Source: Actinopolymorpha pittospori (GTDB lineage Bacteria > Actinomycetota > Actinomycetes > Propionibacteriales > Actinopolymorphaceae). Taken from it: a DNA stretch of 64,000 nt. The DNA is taken from the NCBI RefSeq assembly GCF_014873875.1, contig NZ_JADBEM010000001.1, positions 5,270,001 to 5,334,000 of the forward strand, written 5' to 3'. The position numbers were made by a program, and so were the translations under genes. Below, piece by piece: positions 24,686-33,894 of this stretch (position 1 is the stretch's first letter; each line of letters opens with the position of its first letter). The notes below the pieces were generated by a model. That model was not told where the DNA came from and searched no databases. It saw only the letters and a list, made by a program, of their open reading frames with translations.

Positions 24686-26620
24686 GTGTCGGTGATCGAG
24701 CCCAGCTCCAGCGCTCCGCCCGGTGACGCGGCCCCGGACGTCGATCGCGGCCCGGTCGCTCCCGTCGCGCGGGTGGCCTTCACCCCGTTGCCACCGTCCG
24801 CGGTGGAGCTGGTGGGCGGCTTCCTCGGCCGGCTGCAGCAGGCGAACAGCGCGATGTCCGTCCCGCGCGGCGCCGAGCACCTGGAGCGGGAGGGAACCTG
24901 GCGCAACTTCGACAACGTGGCGAAGGGCGCGGTCGGTGCCGACTACCACGGGCCGTGCTTCGAGGACGGCGAGGCGTACAAGTGGCTGGAGGCCGTCGCC
25001 TGGGACGCGGGCCGCACCAAGAGCCCGACGCTCCTCGACTGGCTCGACACCGCCTCGCGGCGGATCGCGGCCGCCCAGGACGCGGACGGTTACCTGAACA
25101 CCTTCGTCCAGAGCGGACGCCGCGCCCAGCGCTACGAACAGCTGGCCTGGGACCACGAGATCTTCAACAACGGCGCGCTGATCCAGTCCGCCGTCGCGCG
25201 GTTCCGCGCCACCGGACGCAGGGATCTGCTCGAGACCGCGGTCAGAGTCGCCGACCACCTGGACCGCACGTTCGGGCCGGGCAGGCGGGCGGGCACCTGC
25301 GGTCATCCGCTGATCGAGATGGCTCTCGTCGAGCTGTACCGGACGACGCTGGAGCGCCGCTACCTCGACCTCGCGCGCTACTTCGTGGACGTCCGCGGGC
25401 ACGACCTGCTGGACCCGACACATGCCTACGGGGACGCCTACCACAGCGATCGCATCCCCGTCCGCGACACCGTCGTCCCCGAGGGTCATGCGGTGCGAGC
25501 CGTCTACCTCGCGGCAGGTGCGACCGATGTCGCGATGGAGACGGGCGACACCGAGTTGCTCGAGCGGCTCCAACTGCAGTGGCAGCACATGGTCGAGCAG
25601 AAGATGTACGTCACCGGTGGCCTGGGCAGCAGGTGGGAGGGGGAGGCTTTTGGCGACCCGTACGAACTCCCCGCCGATCGGGCGTACGCGGAGACCTGCG
25701 CCGCCATCGCCGGCATGCAGTGGAGCTGGCGGCTGCTCCTCGCCACGGGCGAGGCGAAGTACGCCGACCTCATCGAGCGGCAGCTCTACAACGCCGTGCT
25801 GCCAGGTGTCTCGCTGGACGGTGACTCCTACTTCTACGCCAATGCGCTCCAGTTGCGCGCGGGCGCGGTGGCGACGGACTCCCGGATGGCCGCGGCCGGT
25901 CGGCAGCACTGGTTCGGGTGTTCGTGCTGCCCCACCAACCTGATGCGGACGATCGCCAGCCTGCACAGCTATCTCGCGTCGTCGACGACGGACGGCCTGC
26001 AGCTCCACCTGTTCGCGTCGGCCCGTGTCAACGCGGACCTGACAGCTGGGCGGGTCGCGGTGGCGGTGCGGACCGACTACCCGTGGAGCGGCAACGTCAC
26101 CGTGGAGATTCTCCAGTCTCCGGCCGGCCCGTGGACGCTCGACCTACGGATCCCCGCCTGGGCCGACGGTGCGACGCTTCGGGTCGCTGACCAGACCGTC
26201 GCGGTCGCACCCGGCACGTACGCACACGTGCGTCGGTCCTGGGCCGCCGCCGACAGTGTCGTGCTCGACCTTCCCGTCAAGCCTCGCTTGACGGCCGGGC
26301 GGCATCGTTCGGACTCGACCCGTGGCTGCGTGGCGATCGAACGCGGACCGCTCGTCTACGCGGTCGAGCAGATCGACCAGGAGCAGGACGTCGCGGTGGA
26401 CGACCTGCTGGTGGACCCGAGCGTGCTCGATGAGGAGTACGACGCGGACGTGCTCGGTGGCGTCCCCGTCGTGGTCGCCGGCGCGGTCGTCGCGGGCGAA
26501 CGCGTGGACGCGGCGACGGTCCGGCATCGCCGCGTTCGCGCGATCCCCTACTTCATGTGGGCGAACCGCGAGCTCGGGCCGATGCGGGTCTGGTTGCCGG
26601 CGAGTTCCCCGCTCAGCTAG
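24686..26620 (+). CDS. GH127 family glycoside hydrolase (beta-L-arabinofuranosidase-like)
   Basis: A 644-residue cytoplasmic glycosidase of the GH127 (DUF1680) family. The zinc/cysteine active site is intact: E336 and C338 in E-T-C, then C414-C415 in CSCCPTN, spaced as in HypBA1 of Bifidobacterium longum where a zinc-bound cysteine is the nucleophile. The (alpha/alpha)6 barrel is followed by two beta-sandwich domains. A GTG with GAGGAG 8 bases upstream is the start. No signal peptide is visible, so it cleaves imported oligosaccharides. It is convergent, with an 8-base overlap, with the LacI gene. Confidence 0.9.
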   Translation: MSVIEPSSSAPPGDAAPDVDRGPVAPVARVAFTPLPPSAVELVGGFLGRLQQANSAMSVPRGAEHLEREGTWRNFDNVAKGAVGADYHGPCFEDGEAYKWLEAVAWDAGRTKSPTLLDWLDTASRRIAAAQDADGYLNTFVQSGRRAQRYEQLAWDHEIFNNGALIQSAVARFRATGRRDLLETAVRVADHLDRTFGPGRRAGTCGHPLIEMALVELYRTTLERRYLDLARYFVDVRGHDLLDPTHAYGDAYHSDRIPVRDTVVPEGHAVRAVYLAAGATDVAMETGDTELLERLQLQWQHMVEQKMYVTGGLGSRWEGEAFGDPYELPADRAYAETCAAIAGMQWSWRLLLATGEAKYADLIERQLYNAVLPGVSLDGDSYFYANALQLRAGAVATDSRMAAAGRQHWFGCSCCPTNLMRTIASLHSYLASSTTDGLQLHLFASARVNADLTAGRVAVAVRTDYPWSGNVTVEILQSPAGPWTLDLRIPAWADGATLRVADQTVAVAPGTYAHVRRSWAAADSVVLDLPVKPRLTAGRHRSDSTRGCVAIERGPLVYAVEQIDQEQDVAVDDLLVDPSVLDEEYDADVLGGVPVVVAGAVVAGERVDAATVRHRRVRAIPYFMWANRELGPMRVWLPASSPLS

Positions 26621-27662
26621 CCGATCCGGTCGACGCGGGCGGCAGGTCGTCGGTCGAGCCGCGGACGACGAGGTGGCACGGCACGTACTCCTTGCCCGCG
26701 CGGGAGTTTCCGCCGATGGCTTCCAGCAGTCGTCGCGCCGCCAGGCGCCCCACCGTGGACAGGCCGAGGTCGACCGAGGTCAGTGGCGGACGGGCACCGC
26801 CCGCGATGAACTCCCAGTTGTCGGTGCCGATCAGGGCGACGTCCTCGGGCACTCTGCGGCCGAGTTCGCGCAGGCTGTCACCGACTCCCCGCGCGAGGAT
26901 GTCGCTACCGCAGTAGATCGCGTCGACCTCGGGGCAGGAGCGCAGCAGGATGTGCGTCGCCTGGCGTCCCCAGGCCTCGGTCCAGTCACCGTAGAGGGGA
27001 TCGCCGGCAACCTCGAGTCCGGCAGCCCCGAGGGCCTCGGCGAGTCCGGCCGCTCGTCTCCGGGCGGGGTCGAACCACGCGGACCCGGTGATGTGGCCGA
27101 TCCGGCGCCGACCGAGCCGGATCAGGTGCTCTCCGGCGACCCGGCCGGCCGCTGCGTCGTCGACGACGATGGAGCAGTCGCCTGGATCAGAGGACGGTGT
27201 CAGCGCGTACACGACGGGGACACCGGGGCTCACGTCGAGCGGCTCGCGTTCGTTGAAGATGCGACCGGTGACGATGAACCCGTCGACGCGCCGGCCGAGC
27301 AGGACGTCGACATAGTGTTTCTCGCGGATGGGGTCGTCCCTGCTGTCGCACATGAACACCGAGATCTTGCCCGCCCCGAGCGCGTCCTCGGCGCCGAGCA
27401 TGACGGGGACGCTGAAGCGTTCGAAGCTGTCGGTCGTGATCAGGCCGACCGTGTAGCTGCGCCGCTCGAACACGCTCCGGGCCAACGCGTTGGGTCGGAA
27501 GTCGATCTCCTGGGCGGCGGCCAGGATCCGATCCCTGGTGGCACGGCTGATCTGGCCGGTGCCGTTGAGCGCCTTCGAGACGGTGCCGGGGGAGACCCCG
27601 GCCCTGGCGGCGACGTCGCGAACGGTCGCTCGCCTGGCGGGCGGCTCGGCGCGTCTGGGCAC
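26613..27662 (-). CDS. LacI-family transcriptional repressor
   Basis: A 349-residue LacI/GalR regulator. The N-terminal HTH and hinge are clear (ATVRDVAARAGVSPGTVSKAL, then RPNALARS), followed by a sugar-binding-protein-like domain (YTVGLITTDSF; GRRRIGHITG). The GTG start is chosen because GGAGG lies 7 bases upstream. A palindrome of LacI type lies 24 bases before the start and may be its own operator. It is convergent with GH127 and divergent from the dehydrogenase gene, so it probably controls the dehydrogenase/oxidoreductase pair in response to a sugar. Confidence 0.93.
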   Translation of the reverse strand: MPRRAEPPARRATVRDVAARAGVSPGTVSKALNGTGQISRATRDRILAAAQEIDFRPNALARSVFERRSYTVGLITTDSFERFSVPVMLGAEDALGAGKISVFMCDSRDDPIREKHYVDVLLGRRVDGFIVTGRIFNEREPLDVSPGVPVVYALTPSSDPGDCSIVVDDAAAGRVAGEHLIRLGRRRIGHITGSAWFDPARRRAAGLAEALGAAGLEVAGDPLYGDWTEAWGRQATHILLRSCPEVDAIYCGSDILARGVGDSLRELGRRVPEDVALIGTDNWEFIAGGARPPLTSVDLGLSTVGRLAARRLLEAIGGNSRAGKEYVPCHLVVRGSTDDLPPASTGSAS

Positions 27663-27685
27663 GGGGCGGCCTCCGTCGTCCTGGA

Positions 27686-27699
27686 TGTTTCCGGAAACA
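27686..27699. promoter_or_regulatory. LacI-type operator
   Basis: TGTTTCCGGAAACA is a perfect 14-base palindrome with a central C|G step, the usual LacI-family form, 24 bases upstream of the LacI GTG. Two further copies of the arm (TGTTTCC at 27786-27792 and GTTTCC at 27797-27802) lie between the divergent genes and could extend control to the dehydrogenase. Confidence 0.65.
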
Positions 27700-27860
27700 G
27701 GGTACTCGTCATTGGCCAGCCTTTCGCAGATGTGCAACGAGGATCTTGACGCCCCGGATCGCGTTCTGATTTGTTTGGGACAACGTGTTTCCGATGGTTT
27801 CCAGTCGGGTCGCACACCGACGTCGTTCCGTCGAGCGGGTGCCGAGTCCGTGTTGTGCCA

Positions 27861-27900
27861 AGCCGAAGTCTGCCGAGCCGAAGTCTGCCGAGCCGAAGTT
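27861..27900. repeat. Tandem repeat, 15-base unit, in divergent promoter region
   Basis: AGCCGAAGTCTGCCG occurs twice head to tail, followed by a partial third copy (AGCCGAAGTT, then TCTGCCGAG). It lies 30-70 bases before the dehydrogenase start. It could change promoter or leader spacing by slippage. Confidence 0.65.
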
Positions 27901-27930
27901 TCTGCCGAGTCGAACGAGAGCGAGGCGGAC

Positions 27931-28944
27931 GTGCCGCCAGAGGGAGTGGTGCCGCGCTTTCGCGGCAACGGAGTCATCGAGTTCGAGCCGCACGTCTACC
28001 GTGACCCAGGCGAGGGTGAGGTGCTCCTCGCGATCGGTGCGAACGCGATCTGCGGCAGCGACCGCCACCAGTACGTCAACGGCAGCCCCATCGTGCCGGG
28101 GCACGAGGTCGCCGGTGTGGTCGTGGCCGCCGGAAGTGGTACGTCCGTCGCGGTCGGCACGCGGGGCGTGGCCTATCTCATGGACTACTGCGGGGCCTGC
28201 CGAAGCTGCGGCGTCGGGGCCACGAACCAGTGCCTGGCCAAGCGAGGCGACGTCGGCCTGACGGTGGACGGTGGGTACGGCCCGTTCGTCCTCACACACG
28301 AGACGAACTTCTTCCAGGTCGACGACACCACGACGCTGCCCGAGGCCACGCTGCTGCTCGACGTCATGGGCACCAGCGGGCACGCGCTCCGCCGGGCCGA
28401 ACGGGTCCGCGACGACATCGAGAGCATCTACATCGCGGGCGCGGGTCCCATCGGTCTTGGCCTGCTGGTGATGGCCCGGATCCGCTACGGCGACGACCTC
28501 CCGATCCACGTCAGCGACGTCAGCCCGTGGCGCCTGGAGTTCGCCGAGTCCTTTGGTGTGAGAGCGGTCGACGCCACCGACACGCGAACCATCGAGAATC
28601 TCCGACCAGATCTCGCGTTCGACTCCTCCGGCAGAGGTTCGGCACGGCAGTTGGCGATCTCCGCGCTCGGCAAGCGGGGAGCGCTGATCTGCGTCGGGCA
28701 CGGGGAGGACCTGACGCTGAACGTCTCGCGTGACCTCATCGCGCCCGAACGGGCGGTCCTGGGCAGCGAGTACTTCCGCTACGACGAGATGGCCGAGAAC
28801 CTGCGGCTCCTCGGCGCCCACCGCGCCCTTCTCGGCCGCGTGATCACGCACGTGCTCCCGGTCGAGGAGTTGCCGGGCGCCTTCGAGTTGTTCCTGTCCG
28901 GGAAGACCGGCAAGGTCGTGATCACCCAGGAGCTGGCGACATGA
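27931..28944 (+). CDS. Zinc-dependent medium-chain alcohol/polyol dehydrogenase
   Basis: A 337-residue MDR-superfamily dehydrogenase. Catalytic zinc ligands are C41 (ICGSD) and H58-E59 (GHEVAG); the structural zinc cysteines are C87, C90, C93 and C101 (CGACRSC then C). The nucleotide-binding motif is AGAGPIGLG. GTG with GAGG 6 bases upstream is used as start; a second GTG 15 bases later is possible. It overlaps the next gene by 4 bases (ATGA). Together they suggest oxidation of a sugar or cyclitol alcohol to its keto form. The exact substrate is unknown. Confidence 0.88.
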   Translation: MPPEGVVPRFRGNGVIEFEPHVYRDPGEGEVLLAIGANAICGSDRHQYVNGSPIVPGHEVAGVVVAAGSGTSVAVGTRGVAYLMDYCGACRSCGVGATNQCLAKRGDVGLTVDGGYGPFVLTHETNFFQVDDTTTLPEATLLLDVMGTSGHALRRAERVRDDIESIYIAGAGPIGLGLLVMARIRYGDDLPIHVSDVSPWRLEFAESFGVRAVDATDTRTIENLRPDLAFDSSGRGSARQLAISALGKRGALICVGHGEDLTLNVSRDLIAPERAVLGSEYFRYDEMAENLRLLGAHRALLGRVITHVLPVEELPGAFELFLSGKTGKVVITQELAT

Positions 28945-29933
28945 CAGAACGCATCCGGGTCGCCGTCGTGGGCGCTGGAGGATGGGGTGCGCAGCACGCC
29001 CGCATCTTCGCGGGCCGACCCGACACCGACCTCGTGGGCGTCGTGGGCCGCTCGGTGGAACGTACGGCCGCGCGGGCGAGCCAGTTCGAGACGACGCCCT
29101 ACACCGACGTCGACCGCATGCTCGAGGAGGCCCGACCGGACCTGGTCTCGGTCTGCCTACCGAACGAGCACCACTTCGACGTCACCCTGCACCTGGTCGA
29201 GGCCGGTGTGGACCTGCTCGTCGAGAAGCCGCTGGTGTTCGACCTCGACGAGGCCGACCGGCTCCTCGCGGCCGCCGCGAAGAGCGGTGCCTTCTTCGCG
29301 ATCAACTTCAACCACCGCTATGCCGAGCCGTTCGTTCGGGCCAAGGCGGCGATCGACGCGGGTCAGCTCGGCGACCTGGTCTTCCTGACCTGGCGCTTCG
29401 GCGGTGAGGCGAACGTCGGCGCCTCGCCTCACGCCAACCTCATCGAGACCCAGTGCCACGGCTTCGACCTGCTGGAGCACCTCGGCGGGCCGATCGACTC
29501 GGTCATGGCCCAGATGACCAACGCCACGTACGGCGCCTACAGCACGGTGGCGATCGCGCTGACGTTCGCCTCGGGCGCCGTCGGGACGATCCTCGGCAGC
29601 TACGACTCCTCCTACAGCTACCCGGGCAGCCAGCTCGTCGAGGTCAACGGAACGCGCGGCCGCGCGGTCATCGACGACACGGTTCGCCGGCTCACCCTGT
29701 CCGAAGTGGGCAACGAGGTCCGGACGGTCTGGGAGGCCGGCTACTTCAACGACGAGGCGCGCAGCTTCCACGCCACCTTCGACCGCCATGTCGAGCAGGT
29801 GCTCGCCGCGTTCCGCGACGGGAACCCGCCACCGGTACCGGCCGCCGCCGGACGGCGAGCGCTGCAACTCGCCCACGCGGCGATCGCGTCGTTCGAGTCC
29901 GGGCGCCGCGTGGCGACGCCGGTCCCTGAGTAG
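28941..29933 (+). CDS. Gfo/Idh/MocA-family oxidoreductase
   Basis: A 330-residue NAD(P)-dependent sugar/inositol oxidoreductase. The Rossmann motif is VVGAGGWGAQHARIF, the conserved catalytic lysine is in VEKPLVF, and FNHRYAEPFVRAK follows in the usual place. It is translationally coupled to the dehydrogenase by an ATGA overlap. Such pairs often interconvert keto- and hydroxy-sugars or cyclitols. A similar protein fragment sits at the right edge of the window. Confidence 0.92.
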   Translation: MTERIRVAVVGAGGWGAQHARIFAGRPDTDLVGVVGRSVERTAARASQFETTPYTDVDRMLEEARPDLVSVCLPNEHHFDVTLHLVEAGVDLLVEKPLVFDLDEADRLLAAAAKSGAFFAINFNHRYAEPFVRAKAAIDAGQLGDLVFLTWRFGGEANVGASPHANLIETQCHGFDLLEHLGGPIDSVMAQMTNATYGAYSTVAIALTFASGAVGTILGSYDSSYSYPGSQLVEVNGTRGRAVIDDTVRRLTLSEVGNEVRTVWEAGYFNDEARSFHATFDRHVEQVLAAFRDGNPPPVPAAAGRRALQLAHAAIASFESGRRVATPVPE

Positions 29934-30208
29934 GCCGCTCTCCGCTCGGGCTCCGGTCAGGCTCCGGTTGGGCTCTCGGTCGGCCCGTCCCGGCGGACCA
30001 CCGTCGTCGCGACGTACCGCTCGTTCGGGACGAATGTGCAGAGGTCCCGTAGACAGTACGGGCGCTGTACCAGCTGGATATTCGGGTCAACCGTGGCAAC
30101 CGAGGCGCTGGACTCGGCCTGTCACCCTGCCGCCGTGGGCGTGTAACCCTGAGAGGCAGAAAGCCGCTGCTCACATGCGTGCCCGCGATCAGGTTGGGGG
30201 AGTGAACC

Positions 30209-32974
30209 GTGATGCAGACTCTCCTTCGAGGGCGCTCGGCGGAGGTCGACACGGCTCTGCGGGTCCTCAGGGAGACAGCCGCGACAGGTCGGTCCTCGGT
30301 CCTCGTCGTCAGCGGTGAGGCCGGGCTCGGCAAGACAGCACTGCTGGAGGCTGTCGTGGAGCAGGCCGAGCGCAGTGGGTTCGCCGCCGGCGTCGGTAAG
30401 GCCGAGGAGCTCGACCAGATCTCGCCGATGGCCCCCCTGTTGTTGGCCCTGCGCGGCAGCCGACCACCTCTGCTGAGCGAAAGTGACCTCGCCGACCTGG
30501 GGCCGCTCTTCGACCAGCAGTTGTGGTTGGTGGACCGCATCGCGGGGTCCCTGGAGGAGCGGGCCCAAAGCGGTCCGGTGCTGATCGCGGTCGACGACGT
30601 CCAGTGGGCGGATCCCCTGACGCTGTTCGCTCTGCGCCTGTTGCCGTCGCGTCTGTCCGGGTCTCCGATCGTCTGGCTGGTCACGGCCCGCTCGGACGCC
30701 CCTACGACGAGTACGGAACTCACCGAGGTGGCGCCTCGTGACCTTCCGGTCCAATCGATCGCGCTCGGCCCGTTGGGTCCGACCGCCATGAAGGAGGTGG
30801 CCGCCGACCGGTTGGGCAGGCAGCCGGGTCCGAGGTTGCAACGCCTGCTCGGGGGAACGGCCGGAAACCCGTTCCTGGTCACGGAGCTTCTCGAGGGTGT
30901 CCTGGGTGAGGAGATGCTCGAGGGCGGCGACGTCTCCCCGAGCGGCTCCGGTATACCCAGCAGGCTGCGCACCGTGCTGCGGCGGCGACTGTCCGGACCG
31001 CAGACGAACGTGTGGAGCCTGTTGCAGGTTGGTTCCGTCCTGGGGGGCACGTTCTCCATCGACGACGCGGCCGCCCTACGGCGCGAGCCCGTCACCGACC
31101 TTCTACCGGGCCTCGAGGACGCCGTTCGCGAGGGCATGCTGGTCGACGCGGGGCTGCACCTGACCTTCCGGCACGACCTGATCCGAGAGGCCGCCTACGA
31201 CGACCTGCCGCCCTCGACCCGGCGGGTCCTGCATCGGGCGGCGGCGGTGCACCTGCTCGACACCGGCCGGAGCCCGGTGGACGCGGCGCCCCATCTCCTG
31301 GCCGGCGCGGCCGCCGGAGACCGGGAGGCGGCGGACGTACTCCGCCGCGCGGCGGCCGAGGTCGTACCCCGGACGCCGACCACCGCGGTCAGCCTCATCA
31401 CCCATGCGTACAACCTGTTGCCCCAGGGTGACCCGCTCAGGCTGGAGGTCGGTCAGGACGTCGTCGAGACCTTCGTGCGGGCGCGGCGTGTCCAGGACGC
31501 GATCTACGCCGCGGACGAACTCCTCCAAACCTCACCGGACACCGAGACGGTCGCACGCATCCACGCCCGGCTCGCTCGACCTCTGTGGGACCTCGGCCTG
31601 GACGATCAGCTGCTTGGCCGGGTGACGGAGGCGCTGGAACTCGACGGCATCTCGGCCCCGGTGCGGGCGCGGCTGGTGGCGCAGCGCGCGTTGGCCCTGG
31701 CACGGACCATCGACCCCGAGGCCGCCACGAGGGCCGGCGGGGTGGCGCTCGCCGAGGCCGACCAGGTGGGCGACCAGGACGCCAGGACGATCGCGCTCCG
31801 GGCGCTCGGTCATGCCGCGGCCACCGACGGCTGGTACGCGCGAGCGCTGGAGTGCTTTCGGCAGGTTCGCGAGATTCACGGCGGGCCCGCCCAGGCGGGT
31901 GAACTCGTCGCGCTGGCCTCGCTGGACCGCTACGACGAGGCGTCTTCGGGACTCGCCCAGTCCAGGCGAGAGGCCGAGGAGCACGGCGGAACGTGGGAGG
32001 TGCCGGCGTTCGGGTGGCTGGAGGCCGCCATCGAGCTCGCCGCGGGCCGGCTGGAGGAGGCGGAGGCGGGTTCCCTCACGATCGTGCGGCTCGCGGAGGA
32101 TCTCCAGGAGTACGGCTACCGAGTCCAGGCGTACTCCCTGCTGGGCCGGATCGCCCAGCTGCGCGGCGATCTTCGCCAGGCGGGGGAGTACCTCAACGAG
32201 GCCAGCCGGTGGACGAGATCCGAGGTGCGGCTCGCCTCCGCCCAGGGGGCGTTGGCGCGGGCGCAGTTGCTGGACGCCGAGGGAGACTCCGCGGCCGGCG
32301 CGCGTCTCCTCGGTTCGGCCGTCGACTCACCCGCCGCGCTCGCCCGTCACACCGACGCGGGCTACGCGGAGTTGCCGGCCGTCGTACGGATCGCACTTCG
32401 CGGGCAGGACACCGACCTCGCGGAGCGGGCCGCCCGACTTGCCCAGCTGTATGCCGATCGCAACCCGGACGTCGCGACCGCCGTCGGGGCCGCCTCGCAC
32501 GCCCGGGCGTTGCTCGATGACGATGCCGAAGTGCTCGGTGAGGCGGTCGCCGCCCTCCGGACGAGTCCCCGGCTGCTCAGCCGTGCCTCGGCGGCCGAGG
32601 ACTACGGCCGGGTGCTGGTCGCACACCAGCGCCGCGAGGAGGGGATCGCGGAGCTGGACCGGGTCTGGGACCTCTATGCCGCCATCGGCGCCATCGGAGA
32701 GGCTCGCCGGGTGCAGCGTCGCCTCCAGGCGGCCGGCGCGCGGCGGCGCCGCTGGATGGCGACCACGCGCCGTCCACGTTCCGGGTGGGCCGCACTCACC
32801 GACACCGAACGGCGGGTCGCCCAGCTCGTGGCGGAAGGTCGAACCAACCGGGCGGCGGCGGAGACGTTGTTCCTGTCCCCGAACACCGTGGGGACCCACC
32901 TGCGGTCGATCTTCGCCAAGCTTGGCGTCAACTCCAGGGTCCAGCTGACCCGGGTGGTCCTGGACCACAGATGA
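30209..32974 (+). CDS. Large LuxR-family ATP-binding transcriptional regulator (LAL type)
   Basis: A 921-residue regulator. An AAA/STAND ATPase module starts with Walker A G36-E-A-G-L-G-K-T43 and Walker B LIAVDDVQWAD, followed by a winged helix, long TPR-like helical repeats (about 330-840) and a C-terminal LuxR HTH (LTDTERRVAQLVAEGRTNRA then KLGVNSRVQL). Such LAL proteins bind ATP and an inducer and activate nearby operons. GTG at 30209 or ATG at 30212 share the GGGGGAG site. No co-directional neighbour within 250 bases makes an obvious target. Confidence 0.9.
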   Translation: MMQTLLRGRSAEVDTALRVLRETAATGRSSVLVVSGEAGLGKTALLEAVVEQAERSGFAAGVGKAEELDQISPMAPLLLALRGSRPPLLSESDLADLGPLFDQQLWLVDRIAGSLEERAQSGPVLIAVDDVQWADPLTLFALRLLPSRLSGSPIVWLVTARSDAPTTSTELTEVAPRDLPVQSIALGPLGPTAMKEVAADRLGRQPGPRLQRLLGGTAGNPFLVTELLEGVLGEEMLEGGDVSPSGSGIPSRLRTVLRRRLSGPQTNVWSLLQVGSVLGGTFSIDDAAALRREPVTDLLPGLEDAVREGMLVDAGLHLTFRHDLIREAAYDDLPPSTRRVLHRAAAVHLLDTGRSPVDAAPHLLAGAAAGDREAADVLRRAAAEVVPRTPTTAVSLITHAYNLLPQGDPLRLEVGQDVVETFVRARRVQDAIYAADELLQTSPDTETVARIHARLARPLWDLGLDDQLLGRVTEALELDGISAPVRARLVAQRALALARTIDPEAATRAGGVALAEADQVGDQDARTIALRALGHAAATDGWYARALECFRQVREIHGGPAQAGELVALASLDRYDEASSGLAQSRREAEEHGGTWEVPAFGWLEAAIELAAGRLEEAEAGSLTIVRLAEDLQEYGYRVQAYSLLGRIAQLRGDLRQAGEYLNEASRWTRSEVRLASAQGALARAQLLDAEGDSAAGARLLGSAVDSPAALARHTDAGYAELPAVVRIALRGQDTDLAERAARLAQLYADRNPDVATAVGAASHARALLDDDAEVLGEAVAALRTSPRLLSRASAAEDYGRVLVAHQRREEGIAELDRVWDLYAAIGAIGEARRVQRRLQAAGARRRRWMATTRRPRSGWAALTDTERRVAQLVAEGRTNRAAAETLFLSPNTVGTHLRSIFAKLGVNSRVQLTRVVLDHR

Positions 32975-33024
32975 CGGACATACCGGTGCGGACGGGGCTC
33001 CCGCCGGGGCGTTGGCCGGGGCGT

Positions 33025-33042
33025 CTCACCTGAACAGGTGAG
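33025..33042 (+). terminator. Small hairpin after the LuxR-family gene
   Basis: CTCACCT and AGGTGAG pair perfectly around a GAAC loop, 50 bases after the stop. It is short and lacks a T-run, so termination is only possible. Confidence 0.4.
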
Positions 33043-33148
33043 GTACCTGCACGGTTGGTGGTTCGACGGGGACGAGTGGCCTCACTCATTTGGTCCGAAT
33101 CCGTGATTCATGCGAGCGCGACTTCGCGCTTCTCTGGCACTGCACGGA

Positions 33149-33175
33149 GAAAGTCCCGCGAGCGGCGGGACTTTC
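33149..33175. other. Stem-loop upstream of SemiSWEET-like gene
   Basis: GAAAGTCCCGC and GCGGGACTTTC form a perfect 11-base stem with a GAGCG loop, about 100 bases before the next gene. It ends in CTTTC, so it could be a terminator for the region upstream or a leader structure of the gene downstream. Confidence 0.5.
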
Positions 33176-33273
33176 AGCCCCCTGGCACCAAGACCAGACT
33201 GCCCGCCATCCGCCCGCTGCCGGCCCAGTCCGCACCTGGGACCGACGCTGCCCGACGACGAAGGCATAACCAC

Positions 33274-33867
33274 GTGATCGTAACTGTCCTCAGCGCCCTG
33301 GCGACCTGCATCGGTATGACACAGGCCTGCGCTCTGCTCGACCAGACCCGGAAACTGCGCCGTGCCGGTAGCGCGCAGGAGGTCTCCGTCATGTTTCTCC
33401 TGGCCTCGCTGATCGGCAACGTGATCTGGTTCGCCTACGGCACCCTCCGGGTCGACCCCGCGCTTCTGGTCGTCAACAGTGCCGGCCTGATCGGCGGCGG
33501 GGCCACTCTCATCACGGCGGTCCGACTCCGCCGCCGGTCTCGTCTCGCGGCACCCGCCACGGGGCCGAGTTCGCCCCAGCACCGGGTTGATGTGGGTCGT
33601 CGCACCCTGTCACGCCGGGACGTCCTGGAGCCCAGCGGGAGCCGCAACGTGCTGGAGAGCCAGCGCCGTACCTGCCGCATGGCCGCTGGTCAGCTGCCCG
33701 CGGCGCGGTTCCAGAACGCCCCGACCGCCCGGGCCACCGCGCGGGCCTGGGCGGCGCAGGCAGGCTCGGGAGCGACGCCTAGGACACCCGCGCGTGGAGC
33801 CGCGCCCGCGACGCGGGACGCCCGCCCGCGGATGCGGCGGACGTGCACCACGGCTCCAGCGCGCTGA
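33274..33867 (+). CDS. SemiSWEET-like sugar transporter with unusual C-terminal tail
   Basis: The first 90 or so residues form a three-helix MtN3/PQ-loop unit: LSALATCIGMTQACALLDQ, then RRAGSAQEVSVMFLLAS, NVIWFAYGTLRVD and a conserved N in LLVVNSAGLIGG. SemiSWEETs of this size dimerise in the membrane to carry sugars down a gradient. The frame stays open for about 105 further residues of Arg/Ala/Pro-rich low-complexity sequence, not typical of the family, which may be a genuine cytoplasmic tail or simply missing stop codons after a lost native stop. GTG start with a GAAGG site about 10 bases upstream. Confidence 0.7.
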   Translation: MIVTVLSALATCIGMTQACALLDQTRKLRRAGSAQEVSVMFLLASLIGNVIWFAYGTLRVDPALLVVNSAGLIGGGATLITAVRLRRRSRLAAPATGPSSPQHRVDVGRRTLSRRDVLEPSGSRNVLESQRRTCRMAAGQLPAARFQNAPTARATARAWAAQAGSGATPRTPARGAAPATRDARPRMRRTCTTAPAR

Positions 33868-33894
33868 GGTGTCACCTGGTCGCGACGTCCAGCC

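Noticed and set aside
27663..27977. LacI gene starting 105 residues earlier
   Set aside because: The extension crosses the operator and the tandem repeat, and a good GGAGG-GTG start stands right before the HTH.
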